Part shown: positions 15,251-21,623 of the stretch, piece by piece
Numbering within the stretch: the first letter of the stretch is position 1
How the letters are laid out: each line of letters opens with the position of its first letter
Virus record (IMG/VR): IMGVR_UViG_3300020202_000194
Location: 1-27,230 of that record
Source: a virus
Direction: 5' to 3' (one strand)
Length of the DNA: 27,230 nt
Notes under the pieces: model-generated
What the model was told of the DNA's origin: nothing
Database searches by the model: none
Seen by the model: the letters and a program-made list of their open reading frames with translations, nothing else
Position numbers and translations under genes: made by a program

Positions 15251-16635
15251 GCCGCCTCCGCTTCGCTAGGCAGCACCGCGACCTGAACGTCGGAAGCGCC
15301 GGCGTGACGCCACCAATGCGTTGCGAGAATGCCGAGCACCTGCGTGTGGCGCTCGACGGAAATGAACCTTTCCCACTTCGTGCCCTTCGACACGGTGAAG
15401 CTCTGCAACCTGTCAGGCAGCACGACGAGCACGCGGCCATTCCAGCGCATCGTCGCGCCGGGCCTGGCGATATCGGCGCGCGGTAGCCGCCAGTCCGGGA
15501 AGCCGCCTGAATTGCAAGCAAGTCCCCCGACGAGCGTCTGCAAGTCGCGCGTCACGAAAAGGCCGTAGGCGCCGCCGTGCGAAGCTTCCCACGCCAGCGC
15601 TGCACGTTCGGCGTCGTCTTCGGTCGCGACGATCAGCGTCGCCGCGGCTTCGGGCGGCGCGATTGCCAGACGTGCCGAGAAGTTCTCGGCCGCTTTTTCA
15701 TCGCGCATCAGAACGGTCGGTGTTCTTCGGTCGCGCCGCTCTTCACGCGTGACCTTGCGCGGCCGCGACTGTCCGACGGCGAGGCCCCAGGCGATTTTCT
15801 CGGCGATCTGCTGCGAAAGCCAGGGCTCGCGGCTCGTCGCCATCTGCTCCGCCGCGGCCTGCAGCGCGCGGGTAGCATACGCGGCTTCGATTTCGCCGCC
15901 ACCGACGAGCTCGCCGATCGACGCGGCCTCGCCGGTCAGCGTGGTGTTTTGCGTGCCCGGCTGCGCTGTCGCGATGCGCCGGCACGCGCTGTCGAGCGCT
16001 TTCTCGCCATAGGCCGTCGCGCGCCCGCCGCGAAAGCGATCGGCATAAACCTGCGCCGCCGCTGATGGCTTAGGCGCGGGCGGCACGATCGCATCGAGCA
16101 GCCAGCGCGGCGCTTCGGCGATCGCCTCTCCCTCAAGCGTCCATTTGTAGACGCGGCCTGAGGGGTGCACGGAAGGCGGCAGCACGATGTAGCCGCCTTC
16201 GCCGCGAACATCGAACCCGGCGCACGGAACGCGCTTGCCATCGACCAGGTAACCGCCGCCCCGATTCCTGACGCCCGCGGCGTGACGGAAGAGCAGGTGT
16301 CGGCCTTTTCCCGTGCGCTGCTGCAAGGTGGAAGGCAGCGCGCCATGCGCGGCCTGCAATTGGCCCAGCGCCGCCTCGGCGCCGGGGCCGTCGAGGTCCA
16401 GCACGAACACGCCGGATTCCTCGCCGCACCTGAGGCCGATGTTCGCGTCGGGCCACTTCGCCCACCACTTAGCGATCTGCTCGGCGTCGCGCGTCGCAAG
16501 ATGGAAGCCGCCGTCGTGCGCGCCCGGTTTTGACGGGCCAATCATCGGCGTCTTGTCGCGCGGTTTCAGCGGAAACACTGCCCAGCCGCGCGCGGCGTAG
16601 GCCTGCGCTGCCTCGTGGAAAGCGGAGCCGGTCAT
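15247..16635 (-). CDS. Bifunctional DNA primase/polymerase (Prim-Pol, AEP superfamily)
   Basis: 462 residues. The N-terminal 180 residues match the Prim-Pol family: AAQAYAARGWAVFPLKPRDK (10-28), KWWAKWPDANIGLRCG (57-71), the metal-binding VLDLDG (Asp80, Asp82), GKGRHLLFRH (109-118) and FDVRGEGGYIVLPPS (141-155) with the substrate-binding His/Arg positions. This fold synthesises primers and can extend DNA. Residues about 190-462 lack a recognisable helicase; the helicase is a separate protein two genes downstream, so this is a split version of the primase-helicase fusions found in many mobile elements. It overlaps its neighbours by 4 bases on both sides. Confidence 0.9.
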   Translation of the reverse strand: MTGSAFHEAAQAYAARGWAVFPLKPRDKTPMIGPSKPGAHDGGFHLATRDAEQIAKWWAKWPDANIGLRCGEESGVFVLDLDGPGAEAALGQLQAAHGALPSTLQQRTGKGRHLLFRHAAGVRNRGGGYLVDGKRVPCAGFDVRGEGGYIVLPPSVHPSGRVYKWTLEGEAIAEAPRWLLDAIVPPAPKPSAAAQVYADRFRGGRATAYGEKALDSACRRIATAQPGTQNTTLTGEAASIGELVGGGEIEAAYATRALQAAAEQMATSREPWLSQQIAEKIAWGLAVGQSRPRKVTREERRDRRTPTVLMRDEKAAENFSARLAIAPPEAAATLIVATEDDAERAALAWEASHGGAYGLFVTRDLQTLVGGLACNSGGFPDWRLPRADIARPGATMRWNGRVLVVLPDRLQSFTVSKGTKWERFISVERHTQVLGILATHWWRHAGASDVQVAVLPSEAEAA

Positions 16636-17516
16636 GCCGCGCGCTCCGCGGCGATCGCCTCGAAGTCGCGCCCGTCGCCGTCGAGCAGCGCTTGACTTCC
16701 GGTGAAGCGCGCCACGCGCTTGACCGCGGCGTCGACATAAGCCGGCTCGATCTCAACGCCGGCGCCGATGCGCCCGCTCGACGCCGCGGCGATCAGCGTC
16801 GAGCCTGAACCCAGGAATGGATCGTAGACGGCCTCGCCGCGCTGTGTGTGGTTGAGCAGCGGCCGCTGCATCAGCCCGACGGGCTTCTGCGTCGAATGGC
16901 CGGTGCGGCCGTCGTCTTCAACGCGCAGCGGCGCTTGCCAGACGGTCACCTGGTCGCGCGCGCCGTTCCATCGCGCCGTCGCGCCCTTGCGCACCGCGTA
17001 GAGGCAGCTCTCGTGCTTCCAATGGTAGTGGCCGCGTCCGATCGCAGCGTGCGTCTTGTTCCAGACGATCTGATAACGCAGCTCGAAGGCGCAGGCCTGA
17101 AGTGCGCGCTCGACCGCGCTGTGCTGCAGCGCGGCGCACCACACGTACGCGACCGCGCCGCTGAAATGGCGAAAGGCCGAGCGCCAGTCGGCGCGGTTGT
17201 CGTTCGCGACCTCGCCGATCGCCAGCGAGCCGCCGGCGCGCACGCGCAGGCGCCAAGCGGGATCGTAGTTCACGCCGTAAGGCGGGTCCGTCACCATGAT
17301 CGGCGGCTTCAGCGCGCCGATCGCGCGCTTGGCGTCTTCGCGCCGCGTGGCATCGCCGCAGAGCACGCGGTGCGCGCCGATCAGCCAGAGATCGCCACGG
17401 CGGCTGACCGCCGGCGCCGCGCGCGGATCGCGCGCTTGCGTTTCGCGCGCCTCCTCTGGCGCGTCGTTGTCATTTGCCGCGCCGAAGAGCGGGCCGGGGG
17501 CGTTGTCGTCGCTCAC
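16632..17516 (-). CDS. Site-specific DNA methyltransferase (beta-type N6-adenine/N4-cytosine)
   Basis: 294 residues. Catalytic motif IV DPPY is at 77-80 and the AdoMet motif I DPFLGSGST at 232-240, the order that defines the beta class (as in CcrM). HSTQKPVGLM (207-216) is the usual motif X region. The N-terminus is short and Asp/Asn-rich (GAANDNDAPEEA), and GDLWLIGAHRVLCGDA precedes the catalytic core as in phage and ParB-linked methyltransferases. The CcrM C-terminal RAMA domain is absent and no restriction enzyme gene is next to it, so it is a solitary methylase. It could protect phage DNA or change expression. It overlaps the GcrA-like gene by 4 bases; the recognition sequence cannot be read from the protein. 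Confidence 0.92.
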   Translation of the reverse strand: MSDDNAPGPLFGAANDNDAPEEARETQARDPRAAPAVSRRGDLWLIGAHRVLCGDATRREDAKRAIGALKPPIMVTDPPYGVNYDPAWRLRVRAGGSLAIGEVANDNRADWRSAFRHFSGAVAYVWCAALQHSAVERALQACAFELRYQIVWNKTHAAIGRGHYHWKHESCLYAVRKGATARWNGARDQVTVWQAPLRVEDDGRTGHSTQKPVGLMQRPLLNHTQRGEAVYDPFLGSGSTLIAAASSGRIGAGVEIEPAYVDAAVKRVARFTGSQALLDGDGRDFEAIAAERAA

Positions 17517-18040
17517 GCCCGCCGCCGCCTGCTCTGCATCGATGTTCCGCGCTGCCGCGCGAGCTGCCTATGACACTCGCAATAGGGATCGCGCTCGCCG
17601 TCGGTATTCGCCGGCCTGGCGCAGAATGCGAAGCTCGCCTTGAGCGGGTCGCCGATCGGCCAGCGACACTGGCCGCGCACGAGCGACTCGGCGTTGCGCG
17701 CGCGCGGCGCGCCCGTGTCATCGAGCAGCGGCTCGAGCTCTTCGATCGGCGCAGGCGCTGCAGCGGCGATCGCGCGCGGCGGCCGCGGCTCGGCATAGGA
17801 GCGTGCGCGTGCGCGAAGCCTCTCGCGCGATTGCGGCCGCGCCGGCGACGCGCGTTTGCCGAGGCCCAGCCGGTTCACCTTGCCGATGACCGCGTTGCGC
17901 GTGAACATGCCGAGCTGCTCGGCGCCGAGGGCGTTGGCGATCTGCGAGCAGCTCCGGCCCTCGGCCCATAGCGCGCGCAGCCGCGCCACGGCCTTGTCGG
18001 TCCAGACGCCCTGGCTGATGCAGTCGAAGCGCCGGCTCAT
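17513..18040 (-). CDS. gcrA: GcrA-family cell-cycle regulator homologue
   Basis: 175 residues, the normal size of GcrA. The N-terminal DNA-binding domain is clear: GVWTDKAVARLRALWAEGRS then CSQIANALG and MFTRNAVIGKVNRLGLGKR (11-63). The C-terminal signature CRWPIGDP, FAFC, DPYCECH gives Cys125, Cys140, Cys154 and His157, a likely metal site and the sigma70-contacting part in the host protein. In Caulobacter, GcrA binds RNA polymerase sigma70 and activates promoters with methylated GANTC. Here the gene is embedded in the phage operon, overlapping both a DNA methyltransferase gene and a DnaA-domain gene by 4 bases. The linker is long and proline-rich. A role in diverting host cell-cycle transcription or driving phage promoters is inferred. 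Confidence 0.92.
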   Translation of the reverse strand: MSRRFDCISQGVWTDKAVARLRALWAEGRSCSQIANALGAEQLGMFTRNAVIGKVNRLGLGKRASPARPQSRERLRARARSYAEPRPPRAIAAAAPAPIEELEPLLDDTGAPRARNAESLVRGQCRWPIGDPLKASFAFCARPANTDGERDPYCECHRQLARQRGTSMQSRRRRA

Positions 18041-18375
18041 TGCGGCGCTCCCTTCTTCGGCTTCGTGATGCGGCCAAGCGCGTAAAGGATGGCCGTGTGG
18101 TCGCGGTTGAAGATCTCGCCCAGGTGCGGCGTCGAGAACTCAGGGAATACCTTGGCCACGAGCCCGATGGCTTCCCAGCGAGCGGCCACGATCTCGCGCC
18201 GGCGGCTGTGGCCGAGAATGTCCGCGACGCTGACGCTATGGCGCGTCGCGCAGCGGTCGATGATCGCGTTGACGCGTTTGCGCGCGGGACCATCGGTCAC
18301 GTCGCGCGCTTCAGCATCCGGGCAATGCTCCGCCGCGCCTGACCCTGCAGGCGACGGCCTCGATAGATTTGTCAT
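18037..18375 (-). CDS. Stand-alone DnaA domain IV (origin-binding domain) protein
   Basis: 112 residues from ATG 18375; GGGGAGGA lies 13 bases upstream, rather far. In-frame TTG and GTG codons exist further upstream but would place this purine-rich site inside the gene. Residues 33-103 match DnaA domain IV: VNAIIDRCATRHSVSVADIL, then HSRRREIVAARWEA, and the signature FNRDHTAILYALGRI with RDHT at 91-94, the residues that contact DnaA boxes in bacterial DnaA. The AAA+ ATPase and the DnaB-loading domains are missing, so it cannot initiate alone. It may bind DnaA boxes as a competitor, a transcription regulator, or bring phage replication proteins to the origin. It overlaps the GcrA-like gene by 4 bases. 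Confidence 0.88.
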   Translation of the reverse strand: MTNLSRPSPAGSGAAEHCPDAEARDVTDGPARKRVNAIIDRCATRHSVSVADILGHSRRREIVAARWEAIGLVAKVFPEFSTPHLGEIFNRDHTAILYALGRITKPKKGAPQ

Positions 18376-18414
18376 GACTGGGTCTTGTCCTCCCCGCAGC
18401 ACACACAATCGAAA

Positions 18415-18443
18415 GCGCGCGTCCCGACCCTAAAAACGCGCGC
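18415..18443 (-). other. Inverted repeat between the winged-helix and DnaA-domain genes
   Basis: GCGCGCGT (18415-18422) and ACGCGCGC (18436-18443) could form a hairpin with a 13-base loop in the 77-base gap. The loop, not the tail, holds the T run, so it is a poor terminator. It may pause transcription or bind a regulator. Confidence 0.3.
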
Positions 18444-18452
18444 GGCTCAGTT

Positions 18453-18644
18453 TCATTTCTTCGCGGCGTACACGTCCTCTCCGTCGCGCTTCTTCACGCT
18501 CACGCGCTTTTCGTCCGTGAGCTCAGAGAGCCGCGGGCTGATCTTCTTGGCCGGCACGCTGAGGCGTTGTGCGATCGTGTCCGCCGAAGCGGGCCCGCGC
18601 TTGACCAGCGTCGCGTGGATGCGTTCCTTCAATGGCTTGACCAT
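18453..18644 (-). CDS. Small winged helix-turn-helix protein
   Basis: 63 residues, basic. The whole chain fits a minimal winged helix: helix 1 PLKERIHATLVKRG, helix 2 SADTIAQRLSV, recognition helix KKISPRLSELTDEKRV, and a wing RVSVKKRDGEDVYAAKK. Such proteins bind DNA or act as excisionase- or repressor-like factors. The start ATG overlaps the stop of the upstream CII-like gene as TGATG, so it is translated with it. Its target is unknown; as the second gene of the leftward operon it is likely an early regulator. Confidence 0.82.
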   Translation of the reverse strand: MVKPLKERIHATLVKRGPASADTIAQRLSVPAKKISPRLSELTDEKRVSVKKRDGEDVYAAKK

Positions 18645-19105
18645 CAGCTGCTCCCTTCGAGTTTGGCTGTCAGCGCCTGCTCGTGCCCAACCAGGGCGGC
18701 GATCGCTTCGCGAAGCTCGGCGCGCGCCGCCCTGATCTGCTGTGTATCCAGGCCCCCAGCAGCATCGAGCGAAGCAATCGCTGCGACCGCCTCGCTTGTC
18801 TCTTTGATCGCGCTCATCACGCGTGCATGCGGATCGCCTTCGACCCGCGCGACGACAAGCCCACAGATTTGCGCAAGCGCGCTCGTGAGGATGGGCTTAC
18901 CGGCGGCGCGATCGAGATCGGCGGCGACGTCGATCGGCGCGAACATCTCGTCGCTGTGATCAGCGTACTTACGCACCGTGCGCGCCTCGACGCGCGTCAG
19001 CGGCGCGAATGCTTCAGCCGATCCTTTGGGTGTAGCGATCGCCAGGGCTGCCGCCGTCGCGCCCTTGAGCGCGCCATAAGCTTGCGGCGTAAGGAGACGC
19101 GTCAT
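18644..19105 (-). CDS. CII-like phage regulatory protein (tentative)
   Basis: 153 residues from ATG 19105. The N-terminal AYGALKGATAAALAIATPKG then FAPLTRVEARTVRKYAD is a helix-turn-helix-like stretch, and FAPIDVAADLDRAAGKPILT followed by ALAQICGLVV resembles the 'pldva.dLd...G.p.it..lA...G' pattern of CII-type regulators (CP76 family) of temperate phages. The C-terminal 60 residues are a helical bundle (VMSAIKETSEAVAAIASLD, IRAARAELREAIAAL). Activity would be DNA binding in the lysis-lysogeny or replication decision, but this is a family-pattern guess. It is the first gene of the replication operon; the 29-bp repeat and a 12-bp inverted repeat lie directly upstream. Confidence 0.6.
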   Translation of the reverse strand: MTRLLTPQAYGALKGATAAALAIATPKGSAEAFAPLTRVEARTVRKYADHSDEMFAPIDVAADLDRAAGKPILTSALAQICGLVVARVEGDPHARVMSAIKETSEAVAAIASLDAAGGLDTQQIRAARAELREAIAALVGHEQALTAKLEGSS

Positions 19106-19122
19106 GCGCGCCCCCGCGAGCA

Positions 19123-19151
19123 CGGCGTTAGCGCTGTTGCGCGGACCGCCG
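19123..19151 (-). repeat. 29-bp perfect repeat, copy 2, upstream of the CII-like gene
   Basis: Identical over 29 bases to 2462-2490. Here it ends 17 bases before the ATG at 19105 on the minus strand, with a purine-rich GGGGG ribosome-binding stretch between. A 12-bp inverted repeat lies 14 bases further upstream. Two unrelated genes sharing the same non-coding block at the same distance from the start suggests a regulatory element rather than shared coding ancestry. Confidence 0.75.
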
Positions 19152-19165
19152 CACGAGAAGCGAGC

Positions 19166-19197
19166 GCGCCGGCGGATGCTGCGATATCCGCCGGCGC
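19166..19197. promoter_or_regulatory. 12-bp perfect inverted repeat in the divergent gap
   Basis: GCGCCGGCGGAT (19166-19177) and ATCCGCCGGCGC (19186-19197) are perfect inverted repeats with an 8-base spacer, so the arms are 20 bp apart centre to centre, two helical turns. They lie between the CII-like gene (minus) and the 84-residue gene (plus). No T tract follows on either strand. This is typical of a dimer operator controlling both genes; an RNA hairpin is the alternative. Confidence 0.55.
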
Positions 19198-19234
19198 ATG
19201 CGATGCTGGGCTTAGGGCATAAGGAGCATCGCAA

Positions 19235-19489
19235 ATGGATCGATTGGCGGAACTGGAAACGAACTTCGAAGCGCTCAAGGTTGCGACCGGGATCGCAATC
19301 GGTCGATTGGCGCTGCACGCGCATCCAGACCCACAGGGCCTGGCGCAGTACTTTCGGACGTGCGGAATGGGAATCAAGGCTGCGACCCCCGAACAGGATG
19401 ACGAGATGATCCGCGCTCAACGAATGCTCGAAGAGTTCGCAGAAACGCTGGAACGCTACGTCGAAAATCCCACCAACGAAGAGGCGTGA
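19235..19489 (+). CDS. Small hypothetical protein, counter-oriented
   Basis: 84 residues with a strong ribosome-binding site (AAGGAGCATCGCAA before ATG 19235). I do not recognise a family. It begins with a helix (MDRLAELETNFEALKVATGI), has a His-rich middle (LALHAHPDPQGLAQYF), and ends in a charged helix (RMLEEFAETLERYVENPTNE). Composition and length suit a small helical dimer. It is on the plus strand between two leftward genes, Cro-like and CII-like, so a transcript from the Cro promoter that reaches the replication operon would pass through it antisense. GC is lower than in the replication genes. It may be a modulator of the switch or a separately acquired gene. Confidence 0.72.
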   Translation: MDRLAELETNFEALKVATGIAIGRLALHAHPDPQGLAQYFRTCGMGIKAATPEQDDEMIRAQRMLEEFAETLERYVENPTNEEA

Positions 19490-19546
19490 TGGGGCGCGGC
19501 GTCGCGTAGCGCGCGCGCATGACCACATCGTATTCGCCTGGCCCGC

Positions 19547-19870
19547 TCATGACGCGGCGCCTTTGAGGGGAGGCCGCCGCGATCGCGATTCGGACTCTTT
19601 GGCGCTGGTGGCAGCAGGTAGAGTGACACCTGCTTCGGCAGCCATCGCTGCGAGCTTCTCGTCGGCAAGGGCGAGAACCTCGACGTTGACATCGCTGGGA
19701 TCGGCCTCATCGCGCATCGCCGCGACTTTCCGGACCGAACCGAACAGGGCGTCAGAAACGCCACCCGGCCGACGGCCGGTCGCGGCGCAGAACGCGTCGA
19801 AGCGCGCGAGAAAGTCGCGTTTCGCCGCCCGAAGGGCGACGGCTGGGGAGGGGGAAGTGGCGACTCTCAT
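19547..19870 (-). CDS. Cro-like early repressor
   Basis: 107 residues from ATG 19870. The core RDFLARFDAFCAATGRRPGG, then VSDALFGSVRKVAAMRDEAD and VNVEVLALADEKLAAMAAEA, has the pattern of small helix-turn-helix proteins of alphaproteobacterial prophages (helix, 'atG', a FG-containing turn, helix, final 'l...d'). It is divergent from the S24-type repressor gene across a short gap that has repeated ACCGG boxes, which is the standard Cro/CI arrangement. Longer starts would extend across this operator and the repressor start, so ATG 19870 is chosen. A Pro/Arg/Ser-rich C-terminal tail (KESESRSRRPPLKGAAS) follows. Family placement is moderate; the genetic position supports it. Confidence 0.68.
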   Translation of the reverse strand: MRVATSPSPAVALRAAKRDFLARFDAFCAATGRRPGGVSDALFGSVRKVAAMRDEADPSDVNVEVLALADEKLAAMAAEAGVTLPAATSAKESESRSRRPPLKGAAS

Positions 19871-19890
19871 TGCGGAAGCGGTCGCAGCAG

Positions 19891-19923
19891 ACCGGCATAA
19901 TAACCGGTTTGTCAACCGGCCCA
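19891..19923. promoter_or_regulatory. Switch operator with three ACCGG boxes
   Basis: ACCGG occurs at 19891, 19903 and 19915, exactly 12 bp apart; the middle one is the palindrome AACCGGTT. The last lies in CAACCGGCCCA, which recurs at 21212-21222. A TTGACA (minus strand, 19915-19910) overlaps the boxes and a CATAAT (plus, 19896-19901) could be a weak -10 for the repressor gene. The site lies between the divergent Cro-like and repressor genes. Confidence 0.65.
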
Positions 19924-19955
19924 CATTCCGTTCGCACGCGGAAGCTGTGGACAGC

Positions 19956-20684
19956 ATGGTCCGGCCCATGCCCCGGAAAGACGCCAAGAGCCAGTTTCCC
20001 CCCGCGTTTTTGGCCCTGCTGAAGGCCGCCGGCCACACGCCTCACTCGGCGTCGGTCGCGCTCGGCAGTCCAGACCTCTTACGCAACTTCGGCCGGGGAA
20101 AATCGCGAACGCTTCGCGCCGATTCCCTACTTGGCCTTTCGACGCTGGTCGGGCGAAGCATGGATGAGGTAGCTGAGGCCCTCGGAATCCCTATGCCGTC
20201 CGGCGGGGCCGGGGCATTCCGCATGCCGGTCGGCGGCGGGTCGGCCCTCCCTGTGCGATATGTCGTCCAGGCGGGCGCCTGGCTCGAGGTGGACGAAGCG
20301 GCCCAAGCGCGCATTGCCAGTCCGCCCGTTTCTGCCGATCCGAGTTATCCGCGCGAGGCACAATGGCTTGAGCTGGTGCGCGGAGATTCGGTGGATCTGT
20401 TCTATCCTGAGGGCTCTTTCGTGCATGTGGTCGACGCCGTGGCGATCGGCTACGCTCCACGCAACGAGGATTTTGTGGTCGTCGAACGCAAGCGCCAACA
20501 AGGCGGACTGATCGAACGGTCGCTGAAGCAGATTGCCGTCGCGCGCCGAAAGATCGAACTATGGCCGCGGTCTCGTAATCCAAAGTGGAAAGCGCCGCTC
20601 GATCTCAAGCCTGAATCGGAAGACGATACCATCGTCGAGATCGCAGCGCTCGTGCTGGGCGGCTATTTGCCGGCGAGAAGATGA
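19956..20684 (+). CDS. LexA/CI-like repressor with S24 peptidase domain
   Basis: 242 residues from ATG 19956 (a second ATG four codons on is possible). The N-terminal helix-turn-helix covers about 18-78 (FLALLKAAGHTPHSASVALG, SMDEVAEALGI). The S24 domain has Ser145 in VRGDSVDLFYPEG and a later Lys191 in ERSLKQI as candidate catalytic pair; a likely self-cleavage site Ala106-Gly107 is in YVVQAGAW. This predicts RecA-stimulated inactivation and thus SOS induction of the prophage. The end YLPAR is typical. The gene is divergent from the Cro-like gene and its stop overlaps the region of the next gene's ribosome-binding site (TGAAGGGAGGG), so a lipoprotein gene is co-transcribed. Confidence 0.9.
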   Translation: MVRPMPRKDAKSQFPPAFLALLKAAGHTPHSASVALGSPDLLRNFGRGKSRTLRADSLLGLSTLVGRSMDEVAEALGIPMPSGGAGAFRMPVGGGSALPVRYVVQAGAWLEVDEAAQARIASPPVSADPSYPREAQWLELVRGDSVDLFYPEGSFVHVVDAVAIGYAPRNEDFVVVERKRQQGGLIERSLKQIAVARRKIELWPRSRNPKWKAPLDLKPESEDDTIVEIAALVLGGYLPARR

Positions 20685-20698
20685 AGGGAGGGCCATAC

Positions 20699-21199
20699 AT
20701 GACCCGCGTGCTCTTGGTTGCGCTGATGCTTTGCGCGATTTCAGCGTGTACGACGACTCACGGCACTCAAGCGGTGAACGATTTCGGTCGATGGCAGCAG
20801 ATGCACGCCGGCGTCACCACCAAACCGCAAACCTTCGAGCTCTTCGGCCAGCCGCACGAGGTTCGCTACGACGAAGCAAGCACCGAAAGCACCTGGACCT
20901 ACTACCACATCACCGATCGCATGAATCCCTCAACGCTGATCCCGATCGTTGGCCTGGTGACGAACGGGAGCGATGTCGATGTGACGCGCGCCGAGTTTTT
21001 CTTCGACGCGAACGGCATCTTTCTTCGTTCACGCCGCGAGGAAAACAGCCGCTACGTGAATTCGTATGTTGGGATTGCTGACGCTCTGACGCCGTCGGGA
21101 CGCGTCGCTGCGGTCGAACGCGAAATGCAGCTGCTTGGGCTGCCGTTCGACAGGCGCGTGGCGCAGGACACCGCTGCTTGGGCCGATATCGCCAACTAG
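20699..21199 (+). CDS. BamE/SmpA-like lipoprotein, probable lysogenic-conversion gene
   Basis: 166 residues from ATG 20699, with a very good GGGAGGG site; an upstream ATG at 20681 would add six residues and lacks it. A lipoprotein signal is clear: MTRVLLVALMLCAISAC with the lipobox cysteine at residue 17. The mature part has WQQMHAGVTTKPQTFELFGQ, then PHEVRYDEASTESTWTYYHI, the 'G.tt..v...lG.P......g..W.Y' pattern of SmpA/OmlA (BamE) domains. The predicted site is the outer or inner membrane periplasmic face. BamE helps outer-membrane protein assembly; phage-borne relatives could alter receptors. Lower GC than neighbours and placement directly after the repressor suggest expression in the lysogen. 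Confidence 0.82.
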   Translation: MTRVLLVALMLCAISACTTTHGTQAVNDFGRWQQMHAGVTTKPQTFELFGQPHEVRYDEASTESTWTYYHITDRMNPSTLIPIVGLVTNGSDVDVTRAEFFFDANGIFLRSRREENSRYVNSYVGIADALTPSGRVAAVEREMQLLGLPFDRRVAQDTAAWADIAN

Positions 21200-21211
21200 G
21201 TAATCCACAAC

Positions 21212-21251
21212 CAACCGGCCCAAAGCCCGTTGACGACCGGTAAATAAACCG
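21212..21251 (+). promoter_or_regulatory. Second operator and promoter candidate of the rightward operon
   Basis: CAACCGGCCCA (21212-21222) repeats a segment of the switch operator exactly. Two more boxes, ACCGG at 21236 and ACCG at 21248, are 12 bp apart as in the first operator (12 of 16 bases match). TTGACG (21230-21235) is a good -35; GCTTAGCG about 15 bases later is a possible Caulobacter-type -10. The rightward operon starts at 21286, so the repressor probably controls it here. Confidence 0.6.
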
Positions 21252-21285
21252 CTTAGCGTCCTCTCCGTTCTGCGGAGGGGCCGTC

Positions 21286-21621
21286 TTGCCCGAACCTGTC
21301 ACTTCCCTTGCCATCGAAAGCGCCCGTAGGGCGGCCCACGCCGCCTTGGCGCCGCCCATCGACCGCGCCGGCCAGGCTGCGGCCATCGCCGCCCTCCATC
21401 GCACGATCGCCTTCGAGGCGGAGGCCAGGGGCGTCCCGCTTTTCGAGCGGATCAGCGGCCTCACCACGGCGCTCGCCGCTGATATCGCCAACGCCGCGGT
21501 CGATCCCAGCAACGGCGACGCGGCGCGCGCGCTGCTTCGCAACGCGCACCAGCTCGCCGTCTCTCAACTCGAAATCCTGCTCGCGCTGCCCAAGCGCGCG
21601 CCGGCGCCAACCGGAGAATAA
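21286..21621 (+). CDS. Small hypothetical phage protein with TTG start
   Basis: 111 residues. A TTG at 21286 is preceded by GGAGGGG with a 5-base spacer, so it is the start; there is no suitable ATG. Family not recognised. The chain is Ala-rich and helical (LAIESARRAAHAALAPPIDR, IAALHRTIAFEAEARGVPLF, RALLRNAHQLAVSQLEILLA) and has no motif or membrane segment. It is the first gene of the rightward operon, immediately downstream of the second operator, and ends two bases before the ParB-like ATG. A regulatory or helper role for the ParB-like protein is possible from this proximity only. Confidence 0.75.
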   Translation: MPEPVTSLAIESARRAAHAALAPPIDRAGQAAAIAALHRTIAFEAEARGVPLFERISGLTTALAADIANAAVDPSNGDAARALLRNAHQLAVSQLEILLALPKRAPAPTGE

Positions 21622-21623
21622 GC

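Noticed and set aside
14709-15521. N-terminal extension of the helicase frame
   Set aside because: The open frame continues upstream but only reads the HD and Prim-Pol genes out of frame and is Arg-rich; the TTG at 14708 with GGAG upstream is the better start.
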